This document shows positions 18,492 to 27,490 of a DNA stretch of 64,000 bases, one piece after another. A program made the position numbers and the translations under genes. The number at the start of each line of letters is the position of its first letter. The stretch's first letter is position 1. This DNA is from Campylobacter concisus (GTDB lineage: Bacteria > Campylobacterota > Campylobacteria > Campylobacterales > Campylobacteraceae), in the NCBI RefSeq assembly GCF_015230015.1, contig NZ_JAAKZC010000003.1:62001-126000 (forward strand). The letters run 5' to 3'. Under the pieces are notes generated by a model. It had not been told where the DNA came from, searched no databases, and worked only from the letters and a program-made list of their open reading frames with translations.

Positions 18492-20024
18492 GTGCTAACG
18501 ATAGAAAATTTATATATTTTGATAGCGGCCCTTGCGCTTCTTTGCGTGATCTTGGCAGCTTTTTTGATAAGTTCAAATTTGCAAAAAACAAGGCAAAGAG
18601 AAATTTTAAAAAATTTAATAGATGAGCTAAAAGATAGCGAGCGTCTAAATATCGAGCAAAGGGCAAAACTTGAAGCAAGCAGCGACAAGATAAATGAGCT
18701 AGCTAAAAATTTAGACGAGTATAAAATTTCGCTCAGACAAAAAGATGAAAAAGAAGATAGGCTAGAAGTCGAGCTTAGAGCGGCAAAAGAGGAGCTTGGC
18801 AGCCAGACAAAGGCGGCTGAAAACTCTAAAGCGCTCTCTATAAATTTACAAAATGAGCTTACGCAAAAAGAGGACGAGCTAAAAAGATCAAACGAGAGTG
18901 AAAACGAGCTAAAACGCGCTATCGTCGCATTAAAAAGCGAGATCGAGGCAAAAGAAAATATCTTAAAATCGCAAGAAGAGAATTTAAAAAAGGTAAAAAA
19001 CGAGCTAAATTTAGAGTTTGCAAACCTTGCAAATAAGATATTTGAAGAAAAAAGCGCAAATTTCTCAAAAAATAGCAAAGAGTCGCTTGAGCTCTTGCTA
19101 ACGCCACTTGGGGAGAAGATAGTAAGCTTTGAAAAGAGGGTAAATGACGCCCACAGCGACTCGCAAAAGAGCGCAGGCGAGCTTAGTGCGCAGCTAAAAG
19201 AGGTAGTCGAGCTTGGCAAAAATATGTCAAAAGAGGCAAACTCGCTAAGCACGGCGCTAAAAGGCAGCAACAAGGTCCTTGGCAACTGGGGCGAGATGCA
19301 GCTTGAGCGCACACTAGAGGCTGCGGGGCTAGAAAAGGGCACGCACTACGCAACACAAGAGAGTTTTGATGTGAGTGGCAAAAAGCTCATACCTGACTTT
19401 GTCATAAATTTCCCAGACGACAAACAGATGATAATAGACAGCAAAGTCTCACTGCATGCCTACGAAAAAGCAGTCGCGGCGGCTGACCCGGCGCAGAGCA
19501 AACTAGCTCTTGGCGAGCATATCGCCTCAATAAAAAAGCACATCGATGAGCTAGCTAAAAAAGACTACTCAGCGCTTGTGAAAAGCCCTGATTTTGTGCT
19601 GATGTTTGTGCCAGTTGAGCCGGCATTTTTGGAGGCTTTGAAATTTGATCCAAATTTGTTTAACTACGGCTATGAGAAAAAAGTGGTGCTAGTCTCGCAC
19701 ACGACGCTCATGCCGCTACTTCGCGTGGTGGCAAATTTATGGCGTATGGAAAATGGCAACAAAGAGGCGAAGGAAATTTTAAAGAGTGCAAATGAAATTT
19801 ATGAGAAATTTTGCACCGTCGCTGAGAAGCTAAATAGGCTTGGAAACTCGGTGAGATCGGTAAATGATAACTTCAACGAGGTCGTGAAGAGCGTGAGCGG
19901 TCAAGGCGGGCTTGATAGCAGGCTGGAGAAATTTAAAAAGATCGCTATAAATCCCAAAGATACGCAGGTAAAGGAGCTTGAAGCAAGACCTAGAGAGATC
20001 TTGCTAGCTAGCTCTAAAGAGTAA
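18492..20024 (+). CDS. rmuC: DNA recombination protein RmuC homolog
   Basis: RmuC limits inversions at short inverted repeats in E. coli and is predicted to have a nuclease-like fold. The 510-residue protein begins with a transmembrane segment (residues 9-25), followed by a Lys/Glu-rich coiled coil to about residue 205, then the RmuC domain with GNWGEMQLERTLEAAGLEKG, PDFVINFPDDKQMIIDSKVS and DFVLMFVPVEPAFLEAL. The start is GTG with AAAAGGA upstream. It stands alone with its own likely promoter. The coiled coil produces a long antisense open frame that is not a gene. Confidence 0.92.
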   Translation: MLTIENLYILIAALALLCVILAAFLISSNLQKTRQREILKNLIDELKDSERLNIEQRAKLEASSDKINELAKNLDEYKISLRQKDEKEDRLEVELRAAKEELGSQTKAAENSKALSINLQNELTQKEDELKRSNESENELKRAIVALKSEIEAKENILKSQEENLKKVKNELNLEFANLANKIFEEKSANFSKNSKESLELLLTPLGEKIVSFEKRVNDAHSDSQKSAGELSAQLKEVVELGKNMSKEANSLSTALKGSNKVLGNWGEMQLERTLEAAGLEKGTHYATQESFDVSGKKLIPDFVINFPDDKQMIIDSKVSLHAYEKAVAAADPAQSKLALGEHIASIKKHIDELAKKDYSALVKSPDFVLMFVPVEPAFLEALKFDPNLFNYGYEKKVVLVSHTTLMPLLRVVANLWRMENGNKEAKEILKSANEIYEKFCTVAEKLNRLGNSVRSVNDNFNEVVKSVSGQGGLDSRLEKFKKIAINPKDTQVKELEARPREILLASSKE

Positions 20025-20041
20025 ATCTGGAGCTTTTAAAT

Positions 20042-20641
20042 TTAGTGATGCATGTGCATATTAGTTGAGTTATCTTCACTCATATTTTGCATCATCATCT
20101 TGTGGTGATCATGCATTGGCATATCTGCTGGCATGTTCATCGGCATATTCATATGCATATCCATCTCACCGTTTTCAGCCTTGTAGCCAGTTATGGTAGG
20201 ATCAACCATGCCAAATATCATCGCGATGTGTCCGACGATCAAGAAGAAGATGAGCAGGCAAAAGTGAAGCTTTAGCTTTGCCTTTTCGCTTGCGTTTTTG
20301 TAGATCAAATTTAGCTCTAAAAGCGCGATGCCAAGAAGTGGTATGACGCCGATGAGATATGAGTAGATAGCGATGAAATCGGCATATCCACGCCATTTTA
20401 TGGATGGATAAATTTTTGCCATAAAATAGATCACAAGAGCTGTAAAATAGACCCCAAGCACTATGCCAACAAATTTACTAATAGCTTTAAAGCCAGCATT
20501 TTTGCCGCTATCCATGTGATACATCGTAAAAAACTCCATCGCCACTAAAAGCTCCGCAAGCCCCATAGGTATCACCATGTAGAGGATTAGATTGTAAGGT
20601 TGATCGAGCGATAAAAGCTCCATGTAGTGTGTCATTACCAT
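20042..20641 (-). CDS. Polytopic membrane protein with Met/His-rich C-terminal tail
   Basis: Not recognised as a characterised family. Residues 15-150 hold four or five hydrophobic segments (e.g. NLILYMVIPMGLAELLVAME, FVGIVLGVYFTALVIYFMA, LHFCLLIFFLIVGHIAMIFG). The last 40 residues are a soluble tail extremely rich in Met and His (DMHMNMPMNMP, MPMHDHHKMMM, NMHMHH), which looks like a binding surface for copper or another soft metal. The N-terminus also has clustered Met/His (MVMTHYME). It stands alone, convergent with rmuC. A role in copper handling is inferred only from composition. Confidence 0.65.
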   Translation of the reverse strand: MVMTHYMELLSLDQPYNLILYMVIPMGLAELLVAMEFFTMYHMDSGKNAGFKAISKFVGIVLGVYFTALVIYFMAKIYPSIKWRGYADFIAIYSYLIGVIPLLGIALLELNLIYKNASEKAKLKLHFCLLIFFLIVGHIAMIFGMVDPTITGYKAENGEMDMHMNMPMNMPADMPMHDHHKMMMQNMSEDNSTNMHMHH

Positions 20642-20734
20642 TGTAAATCCTTTGTAAAAATTTAAAGAAATTTACTACCAAAGGACTAAGATAGTTAAAA
20701 AATATCAAGAATAGTTGCGGGATTTAAGCGGACA

Positions 20735-20771
20735 TTAAATTTACTCCTAGCTAGGCTAAGAGTAAATTTAA
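20735..20771 (-). terminator. Long hairpin downstream of the TorD-like gene
   Basis: A 12-bp stem (arms 20735-20746 and 20760-20771, core AAATTTACTC / GAGTAAATTT) encloses a smaller TAGC/GCTA stem. It lies directly after the minus-strand TAG of the chaperone gene. The following minus-strand bases are only mildly T-rich, so termination strength is uncertain. Confidence 0.5.
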
Positions 20772-20772
20772 G

Positions 20773-21486
20773 CTAGTCTTTAAACTCGTGTGAGATAACT
20801 GGAGAGAATTCCTCCCAGTGAAGTTTGGTTTTAAAAGTTGGCATCTTGCTTTGATAAGGCTCTTTTTTAAGCGCTGCCATAGCGACACTATCGCCTTGTG
20901 GCTTGGCTGGTGCTTCTAGGCTTAAAACGGCTCTTTCAAGCTCGATAAAATCTTTTAAAATGAGCGCATAGGAGCGGAAGAAATTTGCATTTTTATGAGC
21001 TAAAAGTAGCGAGCCAAACTCATCTACAAATAAATTTAAAGTCTCGCCAAAGAGCTTGTCGCTGATATTTTTCGCGCCATTAAATTCGTCATTTAAAAAT
21101 GTTGCCATCGCTAAAAATATAAATCCAACATAGTCCTCACTATCCTTGCAAAGCTCTTTATCACGCCTATATGGGCTAAGGTTTAGGCAGTGTATCACCC
21201 TAAGTCTAGCCGCGCCGTTATCTCTACCCTCTTCATAAAATGAGGCGCTTAAAGGGATATTTGTAAAGCCAAAAAGAACGTCATTTTGCTCATTTACAAG
21301 CTCGTCAAAGCTAAATTTATCTAAATTTGCAAACGCCTCTGCACTTTGCTCGCTCAAAGGATTTTGCGCTAGGTAGCTAAGCTGCTCTTTCCACCTAGCA
21401 AACCCATCATCACTGGTGTGAAAAAAGAGTGGATACGCCAAAAATTCGTAAAAATATGACCTTGCTTTTGTGATGTTTTTATCCAT
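20773..21486 (-). CDS. TorD/DmsD-family redox enzyme maturation chaperone
   Basis: Cytoplasmic all-helical chaperone that holds a Tat-exported molybdo/tungsto-enzyme until its cofactor is inserted. The 237 residues match the TorD layout: N-terminal ARSYFYEFLAYPLFF, the central SAS-FYEEGRDNG region (family E-x-x-x-x-x-P/D loop), and LNDEFNGAKNISDKLFGETL. A homolog in C. jejuni (FdhM) is reported as needed for formate dehydrogenase activity; the placement here, in the same island as selAB and fdhXAB, supports the same client. It overlaps the upstream polyferredoxin gene by eight bases, so the two are co-translated. Confidence 0.82.
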   Translation of the reverse strand: MDKNITKARSYFYEFLAYPLFFHTSDDGFARWKEQLSYLAQNPLSEQSAEAFANLDKFSFDELVNEQNDVLFGFTNIPLSASFYEEGRDNGAARLRVIHCLNLSPYRRDKELCKDSEDYVGFIFLAMATFLNDEFNGAKNISDKLFGETLNLFVDEFGSLLLAHKNANFFRSYALILKDFIELERAVLSLEAPAKPQGDSVAMAALKKEPYQSKMPTFKTKLHWEEFSPVISHEFKD

Positions 21487-23152
21487 TTAATAAATCCTCT
21501 TTCATCGCGTTTAGTTGGGCTTGCACCATGATCTTTGCCTTGCAGTCAGCGCAACAGTAAAGTGACTTGATCTTGGCTCTGTCGTTGCCAAAGCGTGGTT
21601 GCATGATCGATGCGATCTTCTCTACCGCCTTTTTAGTCGCAAACTCTTTTCCGCACTCTACGCAGGCAAATAGCTCGTCATGCGCAAGCTCGCTATAAAC
21701 GAAAAACTCAGGCTTAAGAGCGATCTTGCCGACCTCAAGCGAGATGGTGTTTTTCTCAGCGCAGCTTAGCTCGCAGTAGCCGCAGGCGGTGCAAACGCTT
21801 GGGTTAAATAAAATAGAATTTGTCTTCTTATCAGCCACCAAGGCGCTTACGTTACAAGCTCCAACACAGCTAAGGCAGAGCGTACAGGTATCAGCGTTTA
21901 TCTTGACCTCGCCATATCTTATCATCTCGCCGCTTTTTACCACGCCAAGATCATCGCTACCTACGATAAATTCAAGCCTTTTGGCAAAAATTTCTCTCTT
22001 TGGTAACGCATATTCGTTGATTGAGTGCTGAGAGCCGTCTATTAGTTTAGCCTTTTTTAGCGCATTTTCAAGCTCAGCCTTATCTTTTGCATGGTATATC
22101 GCGCTCTCTTTAAATTTAAGCTCATAAATTTGATTTAAGATGCTAATGGCGTCTTTTTCGCCCTTGCCAAGGCTCTTGCTATATAAAATGACACTCGAGC
22201 CACTCTCTTGAAGAAGTGTCAAAAAGTGCGTTTGGCTTAAAAAATGAGCGGCCGAGATGGCAAAAGGCAGGACATTTTCTGGCAGGCTCACGCTAAGATC
22301 TTCTAAATTTATCTCCTCAGGCACGATAAGCGCAGTCTTTCCTTTATAAAGCTTGGCAACCGCGGCAAACGAGCTTTGCGGCATCAAAGTAGAGTCTAGC
22401 GAGCCACTAGGGCAGACGCTGATGCAGTTTCCGCAGTTTGTGCAATCTATCTGTGAAAAGACAAGGTGCTTTGTCGCATCCTCTTTTAGGATGGCAACCG
22501 TTGGGCAAACCTCGGCGCAACGTCCGCAAATTTCAGTCCTGCGCTCGTGATACTGGCAGATTGATGAGTCGTATTGCGTAAAGCTTTTGTATCTAAATTT
22601 TGGACTTTTTGCGTTTAAAATTTCAAGCACTTTTTCATCTTTTAGCCCTGAAATTTCATAGCAGCCGCTTTGCTTTAGCATATAATCCCTTGCGTTTTCA
22701 ACCAAGAAAAAGTCACAATCAACCTCAAATTCATCATTTGCTCTAAGCACTAAAACGCTTAGCTCACCAGCAGCGCCATATATAAATTTAACCTCAAAGT
22801 GCGTAAGCTCGATCACTTTGTAGCCATTTTCTTTTAGTAAATTTGCTAGCTCTTCGCGGCCTGAGTTGCTTACTATGACAACATTTTTGCCGACCTCTTT
22901 TTCGTAATCCACATCTTTTGCCATATCAAAGGCGCTAGCTCTTGCCTCGTAGAGTAAAAGTGTGTTTTTGGCTTTTTCTAAGACGCTTGCGGTGGTATTT
23001 TTAAGGTAGAAATTTATCTCAGGGGCGATGACATTTGCTTTTAGCTTTGGAGAGTTTGAGACTAGATAGTCGCCATTTTCGTTGTTGATCTCTATCTGCT
23101 CGTTTAGCATTAAAGCATCGTCAAAATCGTTATAAAAGCCAAATTCTTTCAT
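21479..23152 (-). CDS. Multi-cluster 4Fe-4S polyferredoxin protein
   Basis: Cytoplasmic iron-sulfur protein of about 557 residues, function unassigned. Two bacterial-type ferredoxin pairs are separated by a 190-residue region without cysteine clusters: CGRCAEVCPTVAI plus CTNCGNCISVCPSG in the middle, then CTLCLSCVGACNVSA plus CTACGYCELSCAEK near residue 465. The C-terminus has CVEC and CCADC, a probable zinc-ribbon or further cluster. The N-terminal 200 residues lack a recognised motif. The start is ATG 23152 with AGGAGAAAC upstream, rather than the longer frame six codons up. No signal peptide. Its coupling to a TorD-like chaperone and divergence from selAB suggests a role in electron delivery to, or maturation of, formate dehydrogenase; this is inference. 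Confidence 0.75.
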   Translation of the reverse strand: MKEFGFYNDFDDALMLNEQIEINNENGDYLVSNSPKLKANVIAPEINFYLKNTTASVLEKAKNTLLLYEARASAFDMAKDVDYEKEVGKNVVIVSNSGREELANLLKENGYKVIELTHFEVKFIYGAAGELSVLVLRANDEFEVDCDFFLVENARDYMLKQSGCYEISGLKDEKVLEILNAKSPKFRYKSFTQYDSSICQYHERRTEICGRCAEVCPTVAILKEDATKHLVFSQIDCTNCGNCISVCPSGSLDSTLMPQSSFAAVAKLYKGKTALIVPEEINLEDLSVSLPENVLPFAISAAHFLSQTHFLTLLQESGSSVILYSKSLGKGEKDAISILNQIYELKFKESAIYHAKDKAELENALKKAKLIDGSQHSINEYALPKREIFAKRLEFIVGSDDLGVVKSGEMIRYGEVKINADTCTLCLSCVGACNVSALVADKKTNSILFNPSVCTACGYCELSCAEKNTISLEVGKIALKPEFFVYSELAHDELFACVECGKEFATKKAVEKIASIMQPRFGNDRAKIKSLYCCADCKAKIMVQAQLNAMKEDLLNG

Positions 23153-23248
23153 TGTTTCTCCTATTATCAAAAACGGGCTTATTCTAATATTAATGGGATT
23201 AATAGACTCTGAAATTTATATGCTCTTTTTTTGCTCTAAGTTTTAATT

Positions 23249-23270
23249 TATAATATTTTTATGTTAAAAT
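23249..23270 (+). promoter_or_regulatory. Possible selA promoter region
   Basis: Two candidate -10 boxes stand in the 154-bp divergent gap: TATAAT at 23249-23254 and TAAAAT at 23265-23270, followed by AGGAG (23296-23300) and the TTG start. The gap must also hold the minus-strand promoter for the polyferredoxin gene. Confidence 0.4.
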
Positions 23271-23306
23271 CACGGCTTGGTAAAACTAACTTACTAGGAG
23301 CGCAAA

Positions 23307-24632
23307 TTGAACGATTTAAGAAATATCCCACAAGTTGATAAGATCATAAAAAACGAAGCATTTTCGGGGCTTGATACGAGTTTAGTCACTATGCTTGCAA
23401 GGCAAATTTTAGATGAAGTTAGAGCTAAAATTTTAAATGAAAATGCAAGCTTTGAGAGCGAAGAGATAATAAATTTAATCCTAGATGAGTACTATAAATT
23501 TAATGAAGCTAGCCTTCAAAGAGTGCTAAATTTAACCGGTGTCACCATACATACAAACCTCGCTAGAAGCGTTATCGATAAAGAAATTTTAAAGCGAGCA
23601 ACACCTGTTATCACAGGATACTCAAACATTGAGTACAACTTAAAAACAGGCAGCCGTGGCAACAGATATGACTACGTTGGCTCGCTAATAGCAAGGGCCT
23701 TTGGCTTTGAAGACGCCATCGTTGTAAATAACAACGCAAGCGCTGTATTTTTGGTGCTAAACACCTTTGCAAAGGGCAGGGAGGTGGTCGTTAGCAGAGG
23801 CGAGCTAGTCGAGATCGGCGGCAGTTTTAGAGTGCCTGAGGTGATGGCAAATGCAGGTTGTATCTTAAAAGAGGTCGGCACTACGAACAAAACTAGGCTA
23901 AGAGACTACGAAGAGGCGATCAGTGACGAAACGGCGATGCTTGTAAAGGTTCATAGATCAAATTTTGACATCGTTGGCTTTAGCGAAGAGACCACGGCAA
24001 ATGAGCTAAGCGAGCTAGCAAGCAGGAAAAATTTGATAGATTATTTTGATCTTGGCAGTGGATTTTACGGAAATTTGCCTTTTAATCTTGACAAAAACGA
24101 GCCAGATCTAAAAAATTTAAAAGATGTTTCGCTAGTTAGTTTTAGCGGTGATAAGCTGCTTGGTGCGGTGCAGTGTGGTATCATCGTTGGCAAAAAAGAG
24201 CTCATCGCAAAGCTTAGAAAAAACCAGCTTTTAAGGATGCTTCGCGTAGATAAAGTGATCATCTCCCTTTTGGCTGAGAGCATAAAAGCCTATCTAAATA
24301 AAGAATTTGAGCTAATAACAACGCAAAAACTACTTCATAAAAGCGTAAAAGAGCTTGAAGGCTTAGCAAATTTTATAAATAAAAGCCTAAAAACTCCGCT
24401 TGAGATAGTGCGCACACAAACCTTTGTAGGAGGTGGGGCGATGCCAAATAAAAAGATCCCAAGTGTGGCTTTGGCATTTGGTGGCGACGCAAATTTAAAC
24501 GAGCTAAAATTTAGGCAAAAAAAGGTGATCGGACGCATAGAAAATGACAAATTTATGCTAGATCTTAGATCGCTTCTTGATGATGACGTAGAGACGCTAA
24601 TAAAAATAATAAATGAAACGGAAGAAAAATGA
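23307..24632 (+). CDS. selA: L-seryl-tRNA(Sec) selenium transferase SelA
   Basis: PLP enzyme that converts Ser-tRNA(Sec) to selenocysteinyl-tRNA(Sec) with selenophosphate. The 441-residue protein has the N-terminal tRNA-binding helices (IPQVDKIIKNEAF), RVLNLTGVTIHTNLARS near residue 72, GSGFYGNLPFN, and SFSGDKLLGAVQCGIIVG, where Lys283 should bind PLP. The start is TTG with a perfect AGGAG seven bases upstream; no ATG fits. It overlaps selB by four bases (ATGA). Together they serve the Sec codon of fdhA in the same island. Neither selD nor selC is in the window. Confidence 0.96.
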   Translation: MNDLRNIPQVDKIIKNEAFSGLDTSLVTMLARQILDEVRAKILNENASFESEEIINLILDEYYKFNEASLQRVLNLTGVTIHTNLARSVIDKEILKRATPVITGYSNIEYNLKTGSRGNRYDYVGSLIARAFGFEDAIVVNNNASAVFLVLNTFAKGREVVVSRGELVEIGGSFRVPEVMANAGCILKEVGTTNKTRLRDYEEAISDETAMLVKVHRSNFDIVGFSEETTANELSELASRKNLIDYFDLGSGFYGNLPFNLDKNEPDLKNLKDVSLVSFSGDKLLGAVQCGIIVGKKELIAKLRKNQLLRMLRVDKVIISLLAESIKAYLNKEFELITTQKLLHKSVKELEGLANFINKSLKTPLEIVRTQTFVGGGAMPNKKIPSVALAFGGDANLNELKFRQKKVIGRIENDKFMLDLRSLLDDDVETLIKIINETEEK

Positions 24633-26449
24633 GTTTAATAATAGGAACAGCAGGGCATATCGACCACGGAAAAACCGCGCTTATAAAGGAGCTAAACGGC
24701 TTTGAGGGGGACAATCTTGAAGAGGAGAAAAAGCGTGGCATAACGATCGATCTAAGCTTTTCAAATTTAAGTAAAAATAGCGAAAATATCGCATTTATCG
24801 ACGTGCCAGGGCATGAAAATCTCATAAAAACGATGATAAGTGGCGCGTATGGCTTTGACGCGTGCTTGTTTGTGGTGGCGGCAAATGACGGGCTTATGCC
24901 TCAAAGCTTGGAGCATCTTGAAATTTTAAATCTCCTTGGCGTGAAATCTATAATCGTTGCGCTTACAAAGTGTGATCTGGTCGATGAGGCCACCATAAAT
25001 TTAAGAAAAAAAGAGATAAGAGATGAAATTTCTAAATTTAAAAACCTGCAAATTTTAGAAATTTTCGCCGTTAGTATAAAGGATAAGGCAAGCATCGATG
25101 AGCTTAGAAACTACCTCTTTACGCTAAGAGCCAAAAAGCGCGATGAGGAGGGCGTTTTTAGATACTACATCGATAGGGTTTTTAGCCTAAAAGGTATCGG
25201 AAATGTCGTAACTGGCACCGTGATAGAGGGAAGCGTTAGTAAAAATGAGAAGCTTTTTAACTACGACGCTGGCAAGGAGGTGCTAGTAAGAAGCGTGCAA
25301 AGCCACGATAAATTCGTTGATAGCGCAGGGGTAAGCAGCCGCGTGGCGCTTAATCTAACTGGCATAGAGCTTAGTGAGCTAAAAAAGGGTCAGCTACTTA
25401 GCAAAAAGGGCTTTTTTAGGGGATTTAGAGAGGTTGATGCGGTCGTAACTGCTAAAAATCTCATCCACTCTCAAAGTGTAACTTTTTGTGTGGGCGCTAA
25501 AAACGTGCCTGCAAAGGTGCTAATCCTTAGTCAAAAAGATGATAGCTACTTCGTGAGCTTTAAATTTCAAAGCGATATGTTTTTGAAATTTGACGAGGCC
25601 TTTGTGCTCATCTCAGATGCGCGCGTGATAGGCGGTGGTAGGGTGCTAAACCCTGTGCTTGAGCCACTAAAAAAAGCTGGCAAAATTCTCTTTTTAGCTG
25701 CACTTTTAAAGCATGATTTTGTTGAGGCATTTTCTATCTTAAAAGAGGCTCACAAAAATGGCTTTGGCATCATCTCTTCTTATCAAAGATTTGGTCTAAA
25801 TCACGAAGAGGCCGTGGCTATCGCCAAAAAAGTATCAAACGTTTTTGTCGATGAAAAGGCTTTAAACATCTACGATCTAAGCGCGGTTGAGCGGATAAAA
25901 TCAGCCATTAAATTTATGATAGAAAAGAATGAATTTGCTGTATTTTCAGCTCAAAGCATCAGCCTAAAACTTACTTGGGCTAGCTTAAATTTAGCCCAAA
26001 AAGCGCTTGATGAGCTTGAAAGTATAAATTTGATCTCAAAAGATAGTGGCGTTTATACCAAAAAAGGTGTTGATCTTAGCAAACTAAAAGTAAGGCTTGA
26101 AGAGAAAATTTATGAAATTTTAGAAAGTGGTAAGCTCGCTCCAGCAGCGCCATATAACATATATGATGATCTTGAGATCGATAGAGTTAGTGGCGATAAT
26201 GCGCTAAAAAAACTAACCGCAATGGGTAGGGTCATAAGGCTAGAGCATAACCTTTTTATAACTAGAAATTCGCTAAAAATGGCACTTGATAAGCTAAGAG
26301 AGATCATAAAAAATCAAGGCTTTGTAAATGTCACAAACGCCAAGGATGCGCTAAATTTAAGTAGAAAATATATAATCGCCTACCTTGAGCAGCTCGATCT
26401 TGAGAGTGACATAATGAAGCAGGGAAATGATAGGGTTTTTCGCAGTTAG
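24629..26449 (+). CDS. selB: Selenocysteine-specific elongation factor SelB
   Basis: GTPase that brings Sec-tRNA(Sec) to UGA codons followed by a SECIS hairpin. The N-terminal EF-Tu-like G domain has GHIDHGKT (residues 9-16), DVPGHE and TKCD; domains II and III follow (VTGTVIEG). The C-terminal 250 residues are winged-helix repeats that bind the SECIS RNA, ending in FVNVTNAKDALNLSRKYIIAYLEQLD. At 606 residues it is full length. Translationally coupled to selA. Confidence 0.96.
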   Translation: MSLIIGTAGHIDHGKTALIKELNGFEGDNLEEEKKRGITIDLSFSNLSKNSENIAFIDVPGHENLIKTMISGAYGFDACLFVVAANDGLMPQSLEHLEILNLLGVKSIIVALTKCDLVDEATINLRKKEIRDEISKFKNLQILEIFAVSIKDKASIDELRNYLFTLRAKKRDEEGVFRYYIDRVFSLKGIGNVVTGTVIEGSVSKNEKLFNYDAGKEVLVRSVQSHDKFVDSAGVSSRVALNLTGIELSELKKGQLLSKKGFFRGFREVDAVVTAKNLIHSQSVTFCVGAKNVPAKVLILSQKDDSYFVSFKFQSDMFLKFDEAFVLISDARVIGGGRVLNPVLEPLKKAGKILFLAALLKHDFVEAFSILKEAHKNGFGIISSYQRFGLNHEEAVAIAKKVSNVFVDEKALNIYDLSAVERIKSAIKFMIEKNEFAVFSAQSISLKLTWASLNLAQKALDELESINLISKDSGVYTKKGVDLSKLKVRLEEKIYEILESGKLAPAAPYNIYDDLEIDRVSGDNALKKLTAMGRVIRLEHNLFITRNSLKMALDKLREIIKNQGFVNVTNAKDALNLSRKYIIAYLEQLDLESDIMKQGNDRVFRS

Positions 26450-26470
26450 TATTCATTTACAAAAAGCAAA

Positions 26471-26476
26471 TATAAT
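26471..26476 (+). promoter_or_regulatory. Probable -10 element for the periplasmic thioredoxin-fold gene
   Basis: TATAAT 26 bases before the ATG, followed by AAAAAGGA. With the strong hairpin after the gene, this suggests an independent single-gene transcript inside the selenium island. Confidence 0.48.
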
Positions 26477-26502
26477 CCGCCAAATTTTTAAAAAGGATAA
26501 AA

Positions 26503-27210
26503 ATGAAAAAAGTGATCTTAGCCTCAATCATCGCGGCAACTAGCCTAATGGCAGCAAGCGATAAGCAAATAGAGGAGTTCTACTCTCAAATGGTTGATAG
26601 CAGCGTAAAAGTAAAGGTAGCTGACCGTCACAAAGTGGCAGGCGACATCGAAGCTGTCGTTGTGAAGTTAAGCAAAGATGGCAACTCGCAAGATGAGATA
26701 GTATTTACAAAAGGCGACTTCATCTTCCCAGACGTGATCGATCTAAAAGAGCAAAAATCATACCTAGCTGAAGTGAAAAAAGAGGTCATCGCAAAGGGAA
26801 TTTCTAAAATTTATAAAGATGAGGACAAGGCAAACATCATCGTTCTTGGTAGCGATCCTAAAAAGCCAACTATCATAATGTTTTCAGACCCTGAGTGCCC
26901 ATACTGCAGAGCTGAGCTAGCAAAGATCGAGACAACACTAAAAGATAGCAACGTTGAGATCGTCCTAACTCCAGTGCATGACATCTCATCACTTCAAAAA
27001 AGCTCACTAATCTACAAAGATGCAAAAGCTGCTAAGAGTGACAGCGATAAGGTTAAAATTTTAAGAAAATACTACGCTGAAGACTACAACGTAGATGATA
27101 AGAGCGTTAGCAAAGAAGATGTCGCAAAGATCGATAATCTCCGCAAAAAATACTTTGCAGCTGGCGTTAGATCAGTACCATTTATCGTAAATAAAAGCGA
27201 TCTAAAATAA
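26503..27210 (+). CDS. Periplasmic thioredoxin-fold thiol:disulfide protein, DsbC/DsbG-like
   Basis: Exported disulfide exchange protein of 235 residues. A signal peptide (KKVILASIIAATSLMAA) precedes a 100-residue N-terminal region and a thioredoxin fold with active site CPYC (Cys132, Cys135) in FSDPECPYCRAEL and a cis-Pro loop VRSVPFIV. The layout resembles DsbC/DsbG isomerases more than DsbA, but the N-terminal part is not clearly a dimerisation domain. The CPYC pair matches the DsbG/glutaredoxin type. It sits between selB and the formate dehydrogenase genes with its own promoter and terminator; whether it serves the formate enzyme or is merely a neighbour is unknown. Confidence 0.78.
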   Translation: MKKVILASIIAATSLMAASDKQIEEFYSQMVDSSVKVKVADRHKVAGDIEAVVVKLSKDGNSQDEIVFTKGDFIFPDVIDLKEQKSYLAEVKKEVIAKGISKIYKDEDKANIIVLGSDPKKPTIIMFSDPECPYCRAELAKIETTLKDSNVEIVLTPVHDISSLQKSSLIYKDAKAAKSDSDKVKILRKYYAEDYNVDDKSVSKEDVAKIDNLRKKYFAAGVRSVPFIVNKSDLK

Positions 27211-27214
27211 TATT

Positions 27215-27239
27215 TTCTAGGGAGCTCTCCCTAGAATTT
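27215..27239 (+). terminator. Intrinsic terminator after the thioredoxin-fold gene
   Basis: A perfect 10-bp palindrome TTCTAGGGAG-CT-CTCCCTAGAA followed by TTT, five bases after the stop codon. The inner GAGCTC leaves a tight loop, so the outer 8 or 9 pairs do the work. Confidence 0.75.
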
Positions 27240-27490
27240 CTACTACAAATAAATTTCATAAATTTAAAGTATATTTAACTATATTTTTAATAAATACTTA
27301 ACATTCGTAATTAAACTTTTATATTTACTTTGCTTAACTTATAAATATGCTAAATTTACATAGTTTAACTTTAGGGTACTAAAATGCCCTAAAATGGGCT
27401 ATTTGCGATATTTTAGAAATTCTAAATATGCAAATTTTACATATTAATGAACCAAATTTCTCAAAAATTTTTGAGGCATAAGGAGAAAAA
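27240..27490. other. AT-rich leader upstream of the formate dehydrogenase operon
   Basis: About 250 bases with no open frame worth reporting. It is strongly AT-rich and contains an imperfect hairpin AGGGTACTAAAATGCCCT (27372-27389) and several TATAAA-like boxes. The likely fdh promoter lies here, but I cannot pick one box. The ribosome-binding site of the small Tat protein is AAGGAG at 27480-27485. Confidence 0.5.

Noticed and set aside
18476-19342. 288-codon Ser/Phe-rich antisense frame
   Set aside because: It mirrors the Lys/Glu-rich coiled coil of rmuC; composition is an antisense artefact, no start signals.
27240-27490. tRNA(Sec) gene or riboswitch in the leader of the fdh operon
   Set aside because: Region is too AT-rich; no GC-rich acceptor arm, TCA anticodon loop or recognised riboswitch core.
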